Shown: positions 1 through 6,203 of the stretch, one piece after another
How the letters are laid out: each line of letters begins with the position of its first letter
How positions within the stretch are numbered: position 1 is the first letter of the stretch
NCBI GenBank assembly: GCA_948759685.1
Contig: CAQBGY010000187.1
Location: forward strand, 1-6,582
From: an uncultured Eubacterium sp.
Lineage (GTDB): Bacteria; Bacillota_A; Clostridia; Lachnospirales; Lachnospiraceae
Length of the DNA stretch: 6,582 nucleotides
Direction of reading: 5' to 3'
Translations under genes and position numbers: made by a program
Notes under the pieces: model-generated
Told to the model about the DNA's origin: nothing
Database searches by the model: none
What the model saw: the letters and a program-made list of their open reading frames with translations, nothing else

Positions 1-2
1 TT

Positions 3-275
3 ACCCTGTACCGGGAGGGGGACAGCATTGAACTGTTCCGCCGTGTGATGACAGCCCTGATACCGCGCTGCATCGTGTATGGCAGCAATGACAATCCCTA
101 TGAGATTCTGATTTATGTGGGAGCGGGACAGAGCGAGGCGCTGGAACAGAAGGTGCAGTTTGTCATATCGCATTTCCTGAATATCCGCTATCAGCCGGAA
201 TTATATTATGAGTACCATTTCGGGATCATCGGGATGGAAGAGACGATGCAGGTGGGAGAGATCGCCATCTGCTGA
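3..275 (+). CDS. C-terminal part of an unidentified protein, probably baseplate/tail component (5' end outside window)
   Basis: The frame is open from the first full codon at base 3 and stops with TGA at 273-275, giving the last 90 residues. The start lies upstream of the window; the ATG at 45 is in frame but has no clear ribosome site, so it is not taken as the start. The visible part is soluble, with no signal peptide or membrane segment. It has a likely amphipathic helix (EALEQKVQFVISHFL) followed by an aromatic-rich stretch (QPELYYEYHF) and a beta-like end. I do not recognise the family. The baseplate/tail guess rests only on its place directly before a possible baseplate adaptor and a VgrG-like spike, in the same GC-rich composition as the next gene. 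The gap to that gene is 14 bases, so they are probably co-transcribed. Confidence 0.6.
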   Translation, partial: TLYREGDSIELFRRVMTALIPRCIVYGSNDNPYEILIYVGAGQSEALEQKVQFVISHFLNIRYQPELYYEYHFGIIGMEETMQVGEIAIC

Positions 276-276
276 C

Positions 277-282
277 GGGAGG
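277..282 (+). promoter_or_regulatory. Ribosome binding site deciding a GTG start
   Basis: GGGAGG lies seven bases before the GTG at 290. This supports GTG as the true start of the 257-residue protein; the first in-frame ATG (343) would remove 18 residues and has no comparable site. Confidence 0.75.
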
Positions 283-289
283 AAAACAC

Positions 290-1063
290 GTGTTTCGGTA
301 CGAATATCCGATCTTTGAACATAAAAACCTGCTAAAGAAAAGCATGCTGGACGAGCTCAGGGATTATCCCTTAAGCCTGAGCCGCATGTACTTTTCGGGA
401 TACGGCGACGGCATTCTGGAGGGGTGTGCGTTAAGCTGGGAACCGGGTGTGCTGCATCTGGGAGCGGGACTGCTTCATTACCGCGGAGATATCTACCGGA
501 TGGAGGCATCCTGCCCGCTGGCGTGCAGCGCTACGGATCAGCTGACGTACCTGAAGGTGCGCTTTGCCACCATGGATTACGAGCGGGGGAAGCAGGGCGG
601 CATGGGGGAGATCCTGTTAAGCAATGCCCCGGCGGAGAACGGGGAGATGGAGCTTGGACGGTTCCGTTTGCAGGAAGGGGCAAGACTGCGGACGGTATAT
701 GAGAATTTCGAGGACTATCAGACGGAGTACGACACGGTAAACCGCATTCATGTCCCTTATGCCGGACCGGGAGGAGCGGGATTGTGGCCGCAGCTTTTAA
801 GAACTTATGCGAAAGAGCTTTTGGAGACGGGAACCACGGATGTGTATGACGTCGGCTTCGCGATGGCGGTGCTGGGGGCGGACGGGCAGGCGTCGCCTAT
901 GTGCATCAAGGCCTATCTGGCAGGAGCGGGAGAAGAGACGGGTGAGCAGTTCTCTAACGGAGAATGCTATAGAAAACTGCTGCATATCCTGAGAAACCGT
1001 AAAAGCGGCGGGACGGGGTGGAAACAGCAGGAGAGTGTCAGGGGACAGATGATTTTATTGTAG
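290..1063 (+). CDS. Hypothetical 257-residue beta-rich protein, possible baseplate or tail-fibre adaptor
   Basis: The gene starts with GTG behind a strong GGGAGG site and ends with TAG. The first ~100 residues contain a short helical start (LLKKSMLDELRDYPL) and then strands of the form YGDGILEGCALSWEPGVLHLGAGLL, followed by YRGDIYRM. Glycine-spaced strand patterns of this kind occur in N-terminal domains of baseplate adaptors and fibre-attachment proteins (TssK or gp8-like, phage fibre heads); this is pattern resemblance, not a firm assignment. The middle has an acidic, tyrosine-rich segment near residues 140-150, then a helical stretch (LLRTYAKELLE) and a basic end. No signal peptide, membrane segment or enzyme motif is visible. 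The gene is clearly GC-rich, unlike everything after it, and so probably belongs to the conserved structural part of the locus. It could equally be an unrelated cytosolic protein. Confidence 0.7.
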   Translation: MFRYEYPIFEHKNLLKKSMLDELRDYPLSLSRMYFSGYGDGILEGCALSWEPGVLHLGAGLLHYRGDIYRMEASCPLACSATDQLTYLKVRFATMDYERGKQGGMGEILLSNAPAENGEMELGRFRLQEGARLRTVYENFEDYQTEYDTVNRIHVPYAGPGGAGLWPQLLRTYAKELLETGTTDVYDVGFAMAVLGADGQASPMCIKAYLAGAGEETGEQFSNGECYRKLLHILRNRKSGGTGWKQQESVRGQMILL

Positions 1064-1071
1064 CTGGTGAT

Positions 1072-1078
1072 AAGGGAG
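1072..1078 (+). promoter_or_regulatory. Ribosome binding site deciding the first VgrG start
   Basis: AAGGGAG lies nine bases before ATG 1088. The earlier in-frame GTG at 1067 lies only three bases after the previous stop, has no such site upstream, and would place this AAGGGAG inside the coding region. ATG 1088 is therefore preferred. Confidence 0.75.
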
Positions 1079-1087
1079 AGTAGACAT

Positions 1088-2938
1088 ATGGATGAGTGTA
1101 TAGGTGATTTTATAAAAATTGGGGAGATAGAAGTACACTGTAATATTTCCACAGGTGAGTTGAAAAGCCTTTCAATCAAAGAACGAATGGGCATTCATAC
1201 TGTTGTTGAGGTTGTTGTGGGTATTAAGCCTGGAAGTGTCAATATTGCGGAATTGGAGTCTGCGGGACAGCCTATAAAGATTATAGCATGTAAAGATGGT
1301 AAAAAGATATTGCTCTTTTGGGGAGTGATAGGACAAATTATTAAGGATCAGAAATTTGATTATGAGGATTTATTAATCAGAGCGTATTCGCTGTCATGGC
1401 TTATGGATCTTGAGAAGAAAAACAGGTCATTTCAGGGAGAGACTTCTATAACAGAACTCATTCAAAAAATTAGTGAAGAACAGTCGTTTTCACTTTTATG
1501 CTCGGCGCAGGATAAAATGACAGAAGCTCCTTTCATTCAGTATAGGGAAACTGACTGGGATTTCATTAAACGGCTGTCAACTCACTTGGGGATTCCTATC
1601 TATGCGGCAAATGACTACTTGGGACAGGGAATCTGTGTTGGACTCCAAGAGCAGGATACTCAAGAAGGAGTAGAAGTAATATATGAAAAATGGTGTATGG
1701 ATGAGGAACGTGCCAGAATAACGGATTTTGATATCAAAAAGGCAATGTATTATGAAATCCTGACAGGACAGATTTTCCATGTGGGGAAGGGAGTATGGTA
1801 TAGAGGCAGGATTTTTTGGCCATTTGCAGTAGATATTGTTTTACGGGATGGTATGCTACACTGTATCTCAAAACTGGCGGAGAAGGATTATCATACCACA
1901 GACAAATCATATAATCCATATCTGAAAGGATTATCTTTGACGGGAAAGGTGCTGAAGCGGGAAAAAGAAATGATTAAGATACATCTGGATATTGATGAAG
2001 AACAGGATATGGAGAGCGCTCATTTGTATCCATGGATGCCAGAGCATGGGAATCTGGTCTATTGTATGCCAGAAGAAGAGAATGATATACGGCTGTTTGT
2101 TGCAGGAGTGGATGAAAGGGATGCCACGGGAATTGATTGTGTACGCCGTAATGGAAGTGTATGTGAGGAAACACAAACCCCTCAGAATCGCTGGTTTTCC
2201 ACGACTCATGATAAAAAAATGACATTACAGACATCTATGATGGAACTGACTGGTAAAGCGGATAACTCAAAGATTTCCCTGATGGACAGTACGGGAGAGA
2301 GTATTGTAAGTGATGGAAATATTTTGATTCAGGCTGCGGGAACAGTGGTTTTGCAAGGAACCAAAGTGAACATGAACGCTTCTGGAGAGATCACGGCGAT
2401 CAAAAGAGAGCTGGGAGATCCTGCAGTAGTGAATTTTTGTTACAACCTGGATGCAACGGGAAAACAAACGAAATTTCATAATCTGGAGAAATTACCAATG
2501 AAAAGTGTCCCGAAAGGTGGAAGCGGAGACAGTGGAAGTCAGAGTGTATCACCGGAGCAGGCAGCGGCAGAAAAAGAAAAGAGAGAAAAATTAAGGTTTG
2601 AGATGCAGGAACTTATGGAACGGGAGAAGGAGAAGAGCAACTATCATCTGGAAAACCACATCGTGAATATTGTCTCTGCTATTCCGCAAGTGGTAGAGCA
2701 GGATGAGATATCACGGATAGCAATCGGTTTTCGTCCTATCTTAGGAGTTATGAGAAGAGACAGGAATGTTGGATACAGGTATAACGAAAACAATGTCTCT
2801 TCCGTGTCGCAAGTCGTGAAGCGGAATGAGATATCTCAGGCAACAATTGGTTTTCGACCTGCTTTAGGAACTATGAAAGGAGAACGAAATGTCAGATACA
2901 GTCATGAATGGAGCGATAGGGAAAAGCCCGATCATTGA
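1088..2938 (+). CDS. vgrG: VgrG/Pvc8-family spike protein with repeat-bearing C-terminal extension
   Basis: This 616-residue protein is a spike-tip protein of a contractile injection system, expected to trimerise on the inner tube and carry cargo. Residues ~1-280 form the gpD/gp27-like part; its hallmark QYRETDWDFIKR at residues 151-162 is typical of VgrG and phage late-control D proteins. Residues ~284-355 look like the gp5 OB-fold (LTGKVLKREKEMIKIHL onward, with WMPEHGNLVYCMPE). Residues ~372-440 are short alternating strands (MTLQTSMMELTG, ILIQAAGTVVLQGTKVNM) matching the spike beta-helix. After these come a Gly/Ser linker (~477-488), a highly charged, probably coiled-coil stretch (~490-524) and two 41-residue repeats (529-610). 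No known toxin, peptidase or PAAR domain is recognisable in the extension. The start is ATG 1088, chosen for its AAGGGAG site. The 3' end overlaps the next ORF by 50 bases. Confidence 0.88.
   Translation: MDECIGDFIKIGEIEVHCNISTGELKSLSIKERMGIHTVVEVVVGIKPGSVNIAELESAGQPIKIIACKDGKKILLFWGVIGQIIKDQKFDYEDLLIRAYSLSWLMDLEKKNRSFQGETSITELIQKISEEQSFSLLCSAQDKMTEAPFIQYRETDWDFIKRLSTHLGIPIYAANDYLGQGICVGLQEQDTQEGVEVIYEKWCMDEERARITDFDIKKAMYYEILTGQIFHVGKGVWYRGRIFWPFAVDIVLRDGMLHCISKLAEKDYHTTDKSYNPYLKGLSLTGKVLKREKEMIKIHLDIDEEQDMESAHLYPWMPEHGNLVYCMPEEENDIRLFVAGVDERDATGIDCVRRNGSVCEETQTPQNRWFSTTHDKKMTLQTSMMELTGKADNSKISLMDSTGESIVSDGNILIQAAGTVVLQGTKVNMNASGEITAIKRELGDPAVVNFCYNLDATGKQTKFHNLEKLPMKSVPKGGSGDSGSQSVSPEQAAAEKEKREKLRFEMQELMEREKEKSNYHLENHIVNIVSAIPQVVEQDEISRIAIGFRPILGVMRRDRNVGYRYNENNVSSVSQVVKRNEISQATIGFRPALGTMKGERNVRYSHEWSDREKPDH
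2672..2917 (+). repeat. Two tandem 123-bp units encoding a 41-residue repeat at the VgrG C terminus
   Basis: Unit 1 is 2672-2794 and unit 2 is 2795-2917, in frame with the VgrG-like gene. Both begin GTCTCT and share blocks such as GCAAGT, ATGAGATATC and GGTTTTCG. At protein level 20 of 41 positions match, nearly all in the first 35. The shared core is VS...QVV...EIS...IGFRP.LG.M...RNV.Y. The final six residues of each unit diverge. A duplication followed by divergence is the simplest reading; conservation of the core suggests the motif is under selection. Its function is unknown. Confidence 0.85.
2876..2882 (+). promoter_or_regulatory. Ribosome binding site inside the second VgrG repeat
   Basis: AAAGGAG sits six bases before ATG 2889 and within the coding sequence of the upstream VgrG-like gene. 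It is the main evidence that the overlapping 72-residue ORF is translated. The matching place in repeat unit 1 (2753-2759) reads AGAAGAG and is a poorer site. Confidence 0.65.
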
Positions 2939-3107
2939 TAAGATGAATAAGTTGGCGATTAGTGAGAAAAAGAGCAAGGTGGCGACTCAAGTATCGCAGT
3001 ATGTGTGTGGCAAAGAAGGAGTGCGGTATTCTTTTCCAGCAGTATCTTTTCAAGGCTGTAGACGGGCGATGAAAGGGTTGATGGCAGAGCGTAGGAAAGG
3101 AAAATAG
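2889..3107 (+). CDS. Small 72-residue protein overlapping the VgrG 3' end, function unknown
   Basis: The ORF starts at ATG 2889 with AAAGGAG six bases upstream, inside the last 50 bases of the VgrG-like gene and in another frame. It ends at TAG 3105-3107, eight bases before the next gene. Without it, 2939-3114 would be an unusual gap in an otherwise gapless operon. The protein is basic (KLAISEKKSKVATQ near residues 21-34, AERRKGK at the end), has two cysteines and lacks a membrane segment or signal peptide. Residues from about 31 weakly echo the VgrG repeat: VSQYV against VSQVV, then F followed seven residues later by MKG, as in the repeat. This suggests a third, decayed copy or a shared motif. 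It may be a spike-associated adaptor, a cargo remnant or a decayed gene; I cannot choose between these. Confidence 0.55.
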   Translation: MSDTVMNGAIGKSPIIDKMNKLAISEKKSKVATQVSQYVCGKEGVRYSFPAVSFQGCRRAMKGLMAERRKGK

Positions 3108-3114
3108 TAAGCAA

Positions 3115-3585
3115 ATGTTGCTTTTTGATGAGCAGTTGTATGTGGATATGCCTGAATCCTATCAGGAGATGAGCCAAGATAGGATAGACGCATTATATCC
3201 TTATGAAGTGAAACAAGAGATTATATTAGAAAGAGCACAGACGGGCAGTTTTTGCACCTTCTCCTTGTTTGAAGATCAGGGAATCTTGGATAGTCAGGTG
3301 GAAAGTGCGATACATTCTGTTTCTAAGATAGTGACCAGGCTATATCCGTCCTGCCTGTTGGAAGAAGAACAGACAATGCCTTGTACGGAGGGTTTTTGTG
3401 GTTGGTTTGCATTTAAAACGATAACCGCCGAGGGAGCGTTATATAATGTGATGTATATTTTCCCAGTAAATGGACACATGATGTTTGGAACGATGGGATG
3501 CAGGATGGAAGATGAGCAGGAGAAAGAACAGCTGATGGAGATCATGAGATCCCTGAAGGCACAAAAAGGGAAAAGAAAAATATAG
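3115..3585 (+). CDS. DcrB/EagR-like (DUF1795-type) protein, putative effector chaperone
   Basis: This 156-residue soluble protein has the layout of the DcrB/Mog1/EagR alpha-beta fold: an N-terminal strand then proline (LFDEQLYVDMPESYQEM, residues 3-19), a central strand (FCTFSLFEDQ), a helix (VESAIHSVSKIVTRLYP), then paired strands with WFAFKT, YNVMYIF and MMFGTMGCRM, and a final helix (QLMEIMRSLK). No lipoprotein signal is present, unlike DcrB itself. Known EagR proteins in Gram-negative T6SS bind the transmembrane parts of effectors and help load them on VgrG. The gene lies between two VgrG-like genes, which supports a similar role by inference. It is a clear relative of the next gene. The ribosome site is weak (AGGAAAGG about 14 bases before ATG), so translational coupling to the preceding small ORF is plausible. 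Confidence 0.7.
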   Translation: MLLFDEQLYVDMPESYQEMSQDRIDALYPYEVKQEIILERAQTGSFCTFSLFEDQGILDSQVESAIHSVSKIVTRLYPSCLLEEEQTMPCTEGFCGWFAFKTITAEGALYNVMYIFPVNGHMMFGTMGCRMEDEQEKEQLMEIMRSLKAQKGKRKI

Positions 3586-3592
3586 GAATGGT

Positions 3593-4186
3593 ATGAAACA
3601 GAAAGACTTCGTTGATGTGAGAATAATCCAATTACAGGAAATATATCAGAATATGACGGCAGAGTATGATCTGCTAATGGATGAAATACCGATTCATAGG
3701 CAAAAGGTGCGTTTTAGATATGTGCCTTTGTTTGATGAGATATTCAGTATGCTGCTACCGGAAAATTTCGCACAGATGCCAGATGAGGCGGCCAAAGCCA
3801 GATATATTAATAATTACCGACCGCCAGTCATTTTGTCCGGGCCCAGATATGATGAGAATTTCGGATTTCATATGTTGGAGGGTAAAAAGGATAAATTAAG
3901 TAATCTGATTTTGCGGATGAAGGAGACAGTTAAGCGATATGTGCCGGAAACGATATTTTACGAAGAAGGAACTGTTATGCCGGGAGATATGGAAGTCAGA
4001 TGGTTTGAGTATAAGAATTTTACACTGAATGAAGAAACTTATAATATGCAGTTTTTGGTGCAATCAGACAGTAAATTATTAGCGGGTACTTTTAATTGTG
4101 GGATGCGTTTTTATGAAATGTGGAAACCGCTGGTGTTGCAATCATTGGAATTGATCAAACTAGGCGAGAGGGAGGATGTCAGATGA
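3593..4186 (+). CDS. Second DcrB/EagR-like protein with N-terminal extension, putative effector chaperone
   Basis: The protein has 197 residues. From residue ~46 it aligns along its length with the preceding gene: LFDE, then PE and QM; a strand FGFHMLEG; a helix LILRMKETVKRYVPE; EEG..MP; WFEYKN; YNMQF; GTFNCGM; and a final helix. The shared pattern WF..K...T.......YN, then GT..C.M, supports ancient duplication. Residues 1-45 form an extra, mostly helical and acidic segment absent from its neighbour. The start ATG 3593 has AGGA five bases upstream, and the gap from the previous stop is only seven bases. The stop overlaps the next start as ATGA (4183-4186), so translation is probably coupled to the second VgrG-like gene. 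A role as that spike's cargo chaperone is inferred from this coupling and the fold; no enzyme motif is visible. Confidence 0.7.
   Translation: MKQKDFVDVRIIQLQEIYQNMTAEYDLLMDEIPIHRQKVRFRYVPLFDEIFSMLLPENFAQMPDEAAKARYINNYRPPVILSGPRYDENFGFHMLEGKKDKLSNLILRMKETVKRYVPETIFYEEGTVMPGDMEVRWFEYKNFTLNEETYNMQFLVQSDSKLLAGTFNCGMRFYEMWKPLVLQSLELIKLGEREDVR
4170..4175 (+). promoter_or_regulatory. Ribosome binding site deciding the second VgrG start
   Basis: GGGAGG lies seven bases before ATG 4183, whose A of the start precedes the TGA of the upstream gene (ATGA overlap). The frame is open upstream to an ATG at 4120, but that lies inside the DcrB-like gene without a comparable site, so 4183 is chosen. Confidence 0.8.
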
Positions 4187-5577
4187 AAGCAAATAGGGTT
4201 CGGGTCTCTTATTTCGATTACATAACGATTACGGAACTGGAAATAGACCAGAAGATAGGAGAGCATGCTAAAGCGCGAATCAGAGGAACTATCCGGGATA
4301 AAGATATAGAGGAATACAAAAAGCTGTTGACACAAAAAATATGGGTCTCAATCATTGCGGAGGATGAACAGGGAGAAAAAAAGGCACTGATAACAGGAGT
4401 TATTGCGGGTTTTTCTTTAGAGAGCCTTCAACATATATATACATTGGAATTACGGTTAAGAAGTGGCACCTATCTTATGGATGGCAGAACTCATTTTCGC
4501 TCTTTCCAGGATAAATCCATCACTTGCCTCAATGTAATGGAAATGATCAATGTAACATATGGAGAGTCAGGGGTTATGGCTGAACAAAGTGTGGGTACAA
4601 CGGTGGATTTTCTGCTGCAGTATAGGGAGACGGATTGGGAATTTATCAAGAGGGTTGCCAGTCGCTTTGGTCTGGCGGTGACACCAGAAGTGACAAGGGA
4701 AGGCGTGTACTATTATGTTGGTAATTCACAGTATGCAACTTATGAGATAAATGAGGTGTTGGATTGTCAGATTGGAAAATATATCGATGTATTTATGCAG
4801 AATGGAGCGAATGGGACAGGTTCTCTAAAAGAGACGGATTATATGGAATATCGATTGTCTACCAGAGAAATATTTGACCTGCGGGATTTCCTTGCAACGA
4901 AGGGTCAGAGTGGGCATATATACTGTATCCATAGTGAATTTAGGCAGGGGGAAATGATACATACCTACTGGCTGCGTCCATCAAACGGGCTTAAAGTGCT
5001 GCAAACTTTTAATGAGAGCCAGCAGGGGTGCGCCTTCGCGGCAGAGATTAAGGCGATAGAACAGGATAAGGTGCAGATCACTCTGTTGGATGATGAAAAC
5101 GGCGGTCAGAATATTACCAGATGGTTTCCATATTCAACAGGTTATTCCTCGCCTGATGGCGCCGGATGGTATTGTATGCCAGAGATAGGAGATAGGGTAC
5201 GCTTACAAATACCTGATGTGAAGGAAGAGAACGGATATGTAATCAGTGCAGTACATATGGATACGGATAATGGACGCAAGATACCAGATCATAAATCTTT
5301 TAAGACCAGATATGGGAAAGAACTGCTCTTTACACCGAATAGTCTGGAATTAACCAACAATAAAGGGATGTCAGTTAAAATCGTGGATGGCGACGGTATA
5401 CAAATTTTAAGTGATAAGGATATCAATATTGTGGCAGGGGGAACTATGACAATATCCAGTCAGGAAGATTCCCTTGTTGTGGCTGGAACAGAGAGCGTTG
5501 ATATCAGACAGAGCGGAGCAGGACTTCATATGCAGGAAGACATCACATTTACCGGAGGACAATTTAGGATACAATGA
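4183..5577 (+). CDS. vgrG: Second VgrG/Pvc8-family spike protein, short form
   Basis: This 464-residue spike-tip protein has the gpD/gp27-like part at residues ~1-270, with the family hallmark QYRETDWEFIKR at 146-157. A probable gp5 OB-fold follows at ~284-357 (FAAEIKAIEQDKVQITLLD, then WYCMPEIGDRVRLQIP). Beta-helix strands run from ~380 to the end (ELLFTPNSLELTN, GIQILSDKDINIVAGG, TMTISS). The protein stops soon after the beta-helix, so unlike the first VgrG-like protein it has no linker, coiled coil, repeats or fused domain. Both carry the hallmark motif at the same relative place, but much of the N-terminal part differs, so they are old paralogues or independent acquisitions. Without a fused domain it probably carries cargo non-covalently. 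Both ends have ATGA overlaps, upstream with the DcrB-like gene and downstream with the helical protein, pointing to coupled production. Confidence 0.9.
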   Translation: MKANRVRVSYFDYITITELEIDQKIGEHAKARIRGTIRDKDIEEYKKLLTQKIWVSIIAEDEQGEKKALITGVIAGFSLESLQHIYTLELRLRSGTYLMDGRTHFRSFQDKSITCLNVMEMINVTYGESGVMAEQSVGTTVDFLLQYRETDWEFIKRVASRFGLAVTPEVTREGVYYYVGNSQYATYEINEVLDCQIGKYIDVFMQNGANGTGSLKETDYMEYRLSTREIFDLRDFLATKGQSGHIYCIHSEFRQGEMIHTYWLRPSNGLKVLQTFNESQQGCAFAAEIKAIEQDKVQITLLDDENGGQNITRWFPYSTGYSSPDGAGWYCMPEIGDRVRLQIPDVKEENGYVISAVHMDTDNGRKIPDHKSFKTRYGKELLFTPNSLELTNNKGMSVKIVDGDGIQILSDKDINIVAGGTMTISSQEDSLVVAGTESVDIRQSGAGLHMQEDITFTGGQFRIQ

Positions 5578-6203
5578 GTGACCGTAGAGAAAAGATTTTA
5601 GAGGTGACGGAGAGTCTTATTCCTGAGATATGGCAGCAAAGCAGTGTAGAAACAGGACTATTTTGTGAAGAAAGAAGCAAGGAATTGGCGGAAGGGGTTC
5701 TTTCGGCTATCGAGCAGGGAATCAGGCAGATTGTTCGAAATGTTGGAAAGGAAGGTCTGGAGCAGATACGCTATCTTCTCTTTTCCTGCCTAAATAGCAG
5801 CATTTTTCTTAGGAAGTACCTTATACGTATTGAAATTTCAGGACCGGAACTATATCTGGAAACGCCCATGGCGGAGATGTATTGGGATGCTGGAGATATA
5901 TACCGCCTGTTTGAAAGAGATATTGAGGCCATTCAGAGAGGAATGGCTTCCCAGATTCCAAGGATAAGAAGCTATGAAGTAGATGAAATCCGATATGCAT
6001 ATGCACCTTATTATCATGGTATGGCAAAAGCGTTTATCAGTGAGATGATGGCTGAGATAGTGGGAAGCTGTGCCGAAGAAACAGGCAGAGAGAAACAGGA
6101 GCAACTCATGATTCTGTTTGGGGAATATATGGGAGAAGCAGATGTTCTCTATCGTGTGGAAAGGAAAAAGATGTATGAGATATTTCAGTATTTATGCGGA
6201 TAA
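5574..6203 (+). CDS. Hypothetical 209-residue, probably helical cytosolic protein
   Basis: The start ATG 5574 overlaps the VgrG-like stop as ATGA; TAGGA lies four bases upstream and a stronger GGAGGA lies 14 bases upstream, so coupling probably drives translation. The sequence looks mainly helical: SKELAEGVLSAIEQGIRQIV (35-54), LEQIRYLLFSCL, then a strand-like LIRIEISGPELYLET (~83-97), DIYRLFERDIEAIQRGM (~107-123), YYHGMAKAFISEMMAEIVGS and a terminal acidic helix. No signal peptide or clear membrane segment is seen, and I recognise no catalytic motif. Its coupling to a short VgrG-like protein on one side and an immunity-like gene on the other makes it a candidate adaptor or effector-linked protein for that spike. 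This is inference from position; I do not recognise the family. Confidence 0.75.
   Translation: MSDRREKILEVTESLIPEIWQQSSVETGLFCEERSKELAEGVLSAIEQGIRQIVRNVGKEGLEQIRYLLFSCLNSSIFLRKYLIRIEISGPELYLETPMAEMYWDAGDIYRLFERDIEAIQRGMASQIPRIRSYEVDEIRYAYAPYYHGMAKAFISEMMAEIVGSCAEETGREKQEQLMILFGEYMGEADVLYRVERKKMYEIFQYLCG

Noticed and set aside
424..702. Open frame of 92 codons within the 257-residue gene
   Set aside because: It is an out-of-frame shadow in GC-rich DNA, with no ribosome site and a low-complexity Gly/Arg-rich translation.
1067..1087. GTG 1067 as start of the first VgrG-like gene
   Set aside because: It has no ribosome site; AAGGGAG nine bases before ATG 1088 is a much better start.
1064..1087. 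A promoter or terminator at the composition boundary
   Set aside because: The 24-base gap has no -35/-10 pair or hairpin with T-run; only a ribosome site is visible.
1931..2234. Minus-strand open frames of 86-92 codons across the VgrG-like gene
   Set aside because: They lie antisense to a well-supported gene, have His/Phe/Ile-rich translations typical of antisense shadows, and lack neighbours on that strand.
2672..2917. CRISPR or mobile-element terminal repeat
   Set aside because: The two 123-bp units are directly adjacent, diverged, in frame and protein-coding; there are no spacers, inverted ends or transposase.
2889..2938. Programmed frameshift joining the VgrG-like protein to the 72-residue ORF
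   Set aside because: The shift would have to be +1, no convincing slippery site is in the VgrG frame, and the small ORF has its own AAAGGAG and ATG.
4120..4182. ATG 4120 as start of the second VgrG-like gene
   Set aside because: It lies inside the DcrB-like gene with no good site; ATG 4183 has GGGAGG at seven bases and an ATGA overlap.
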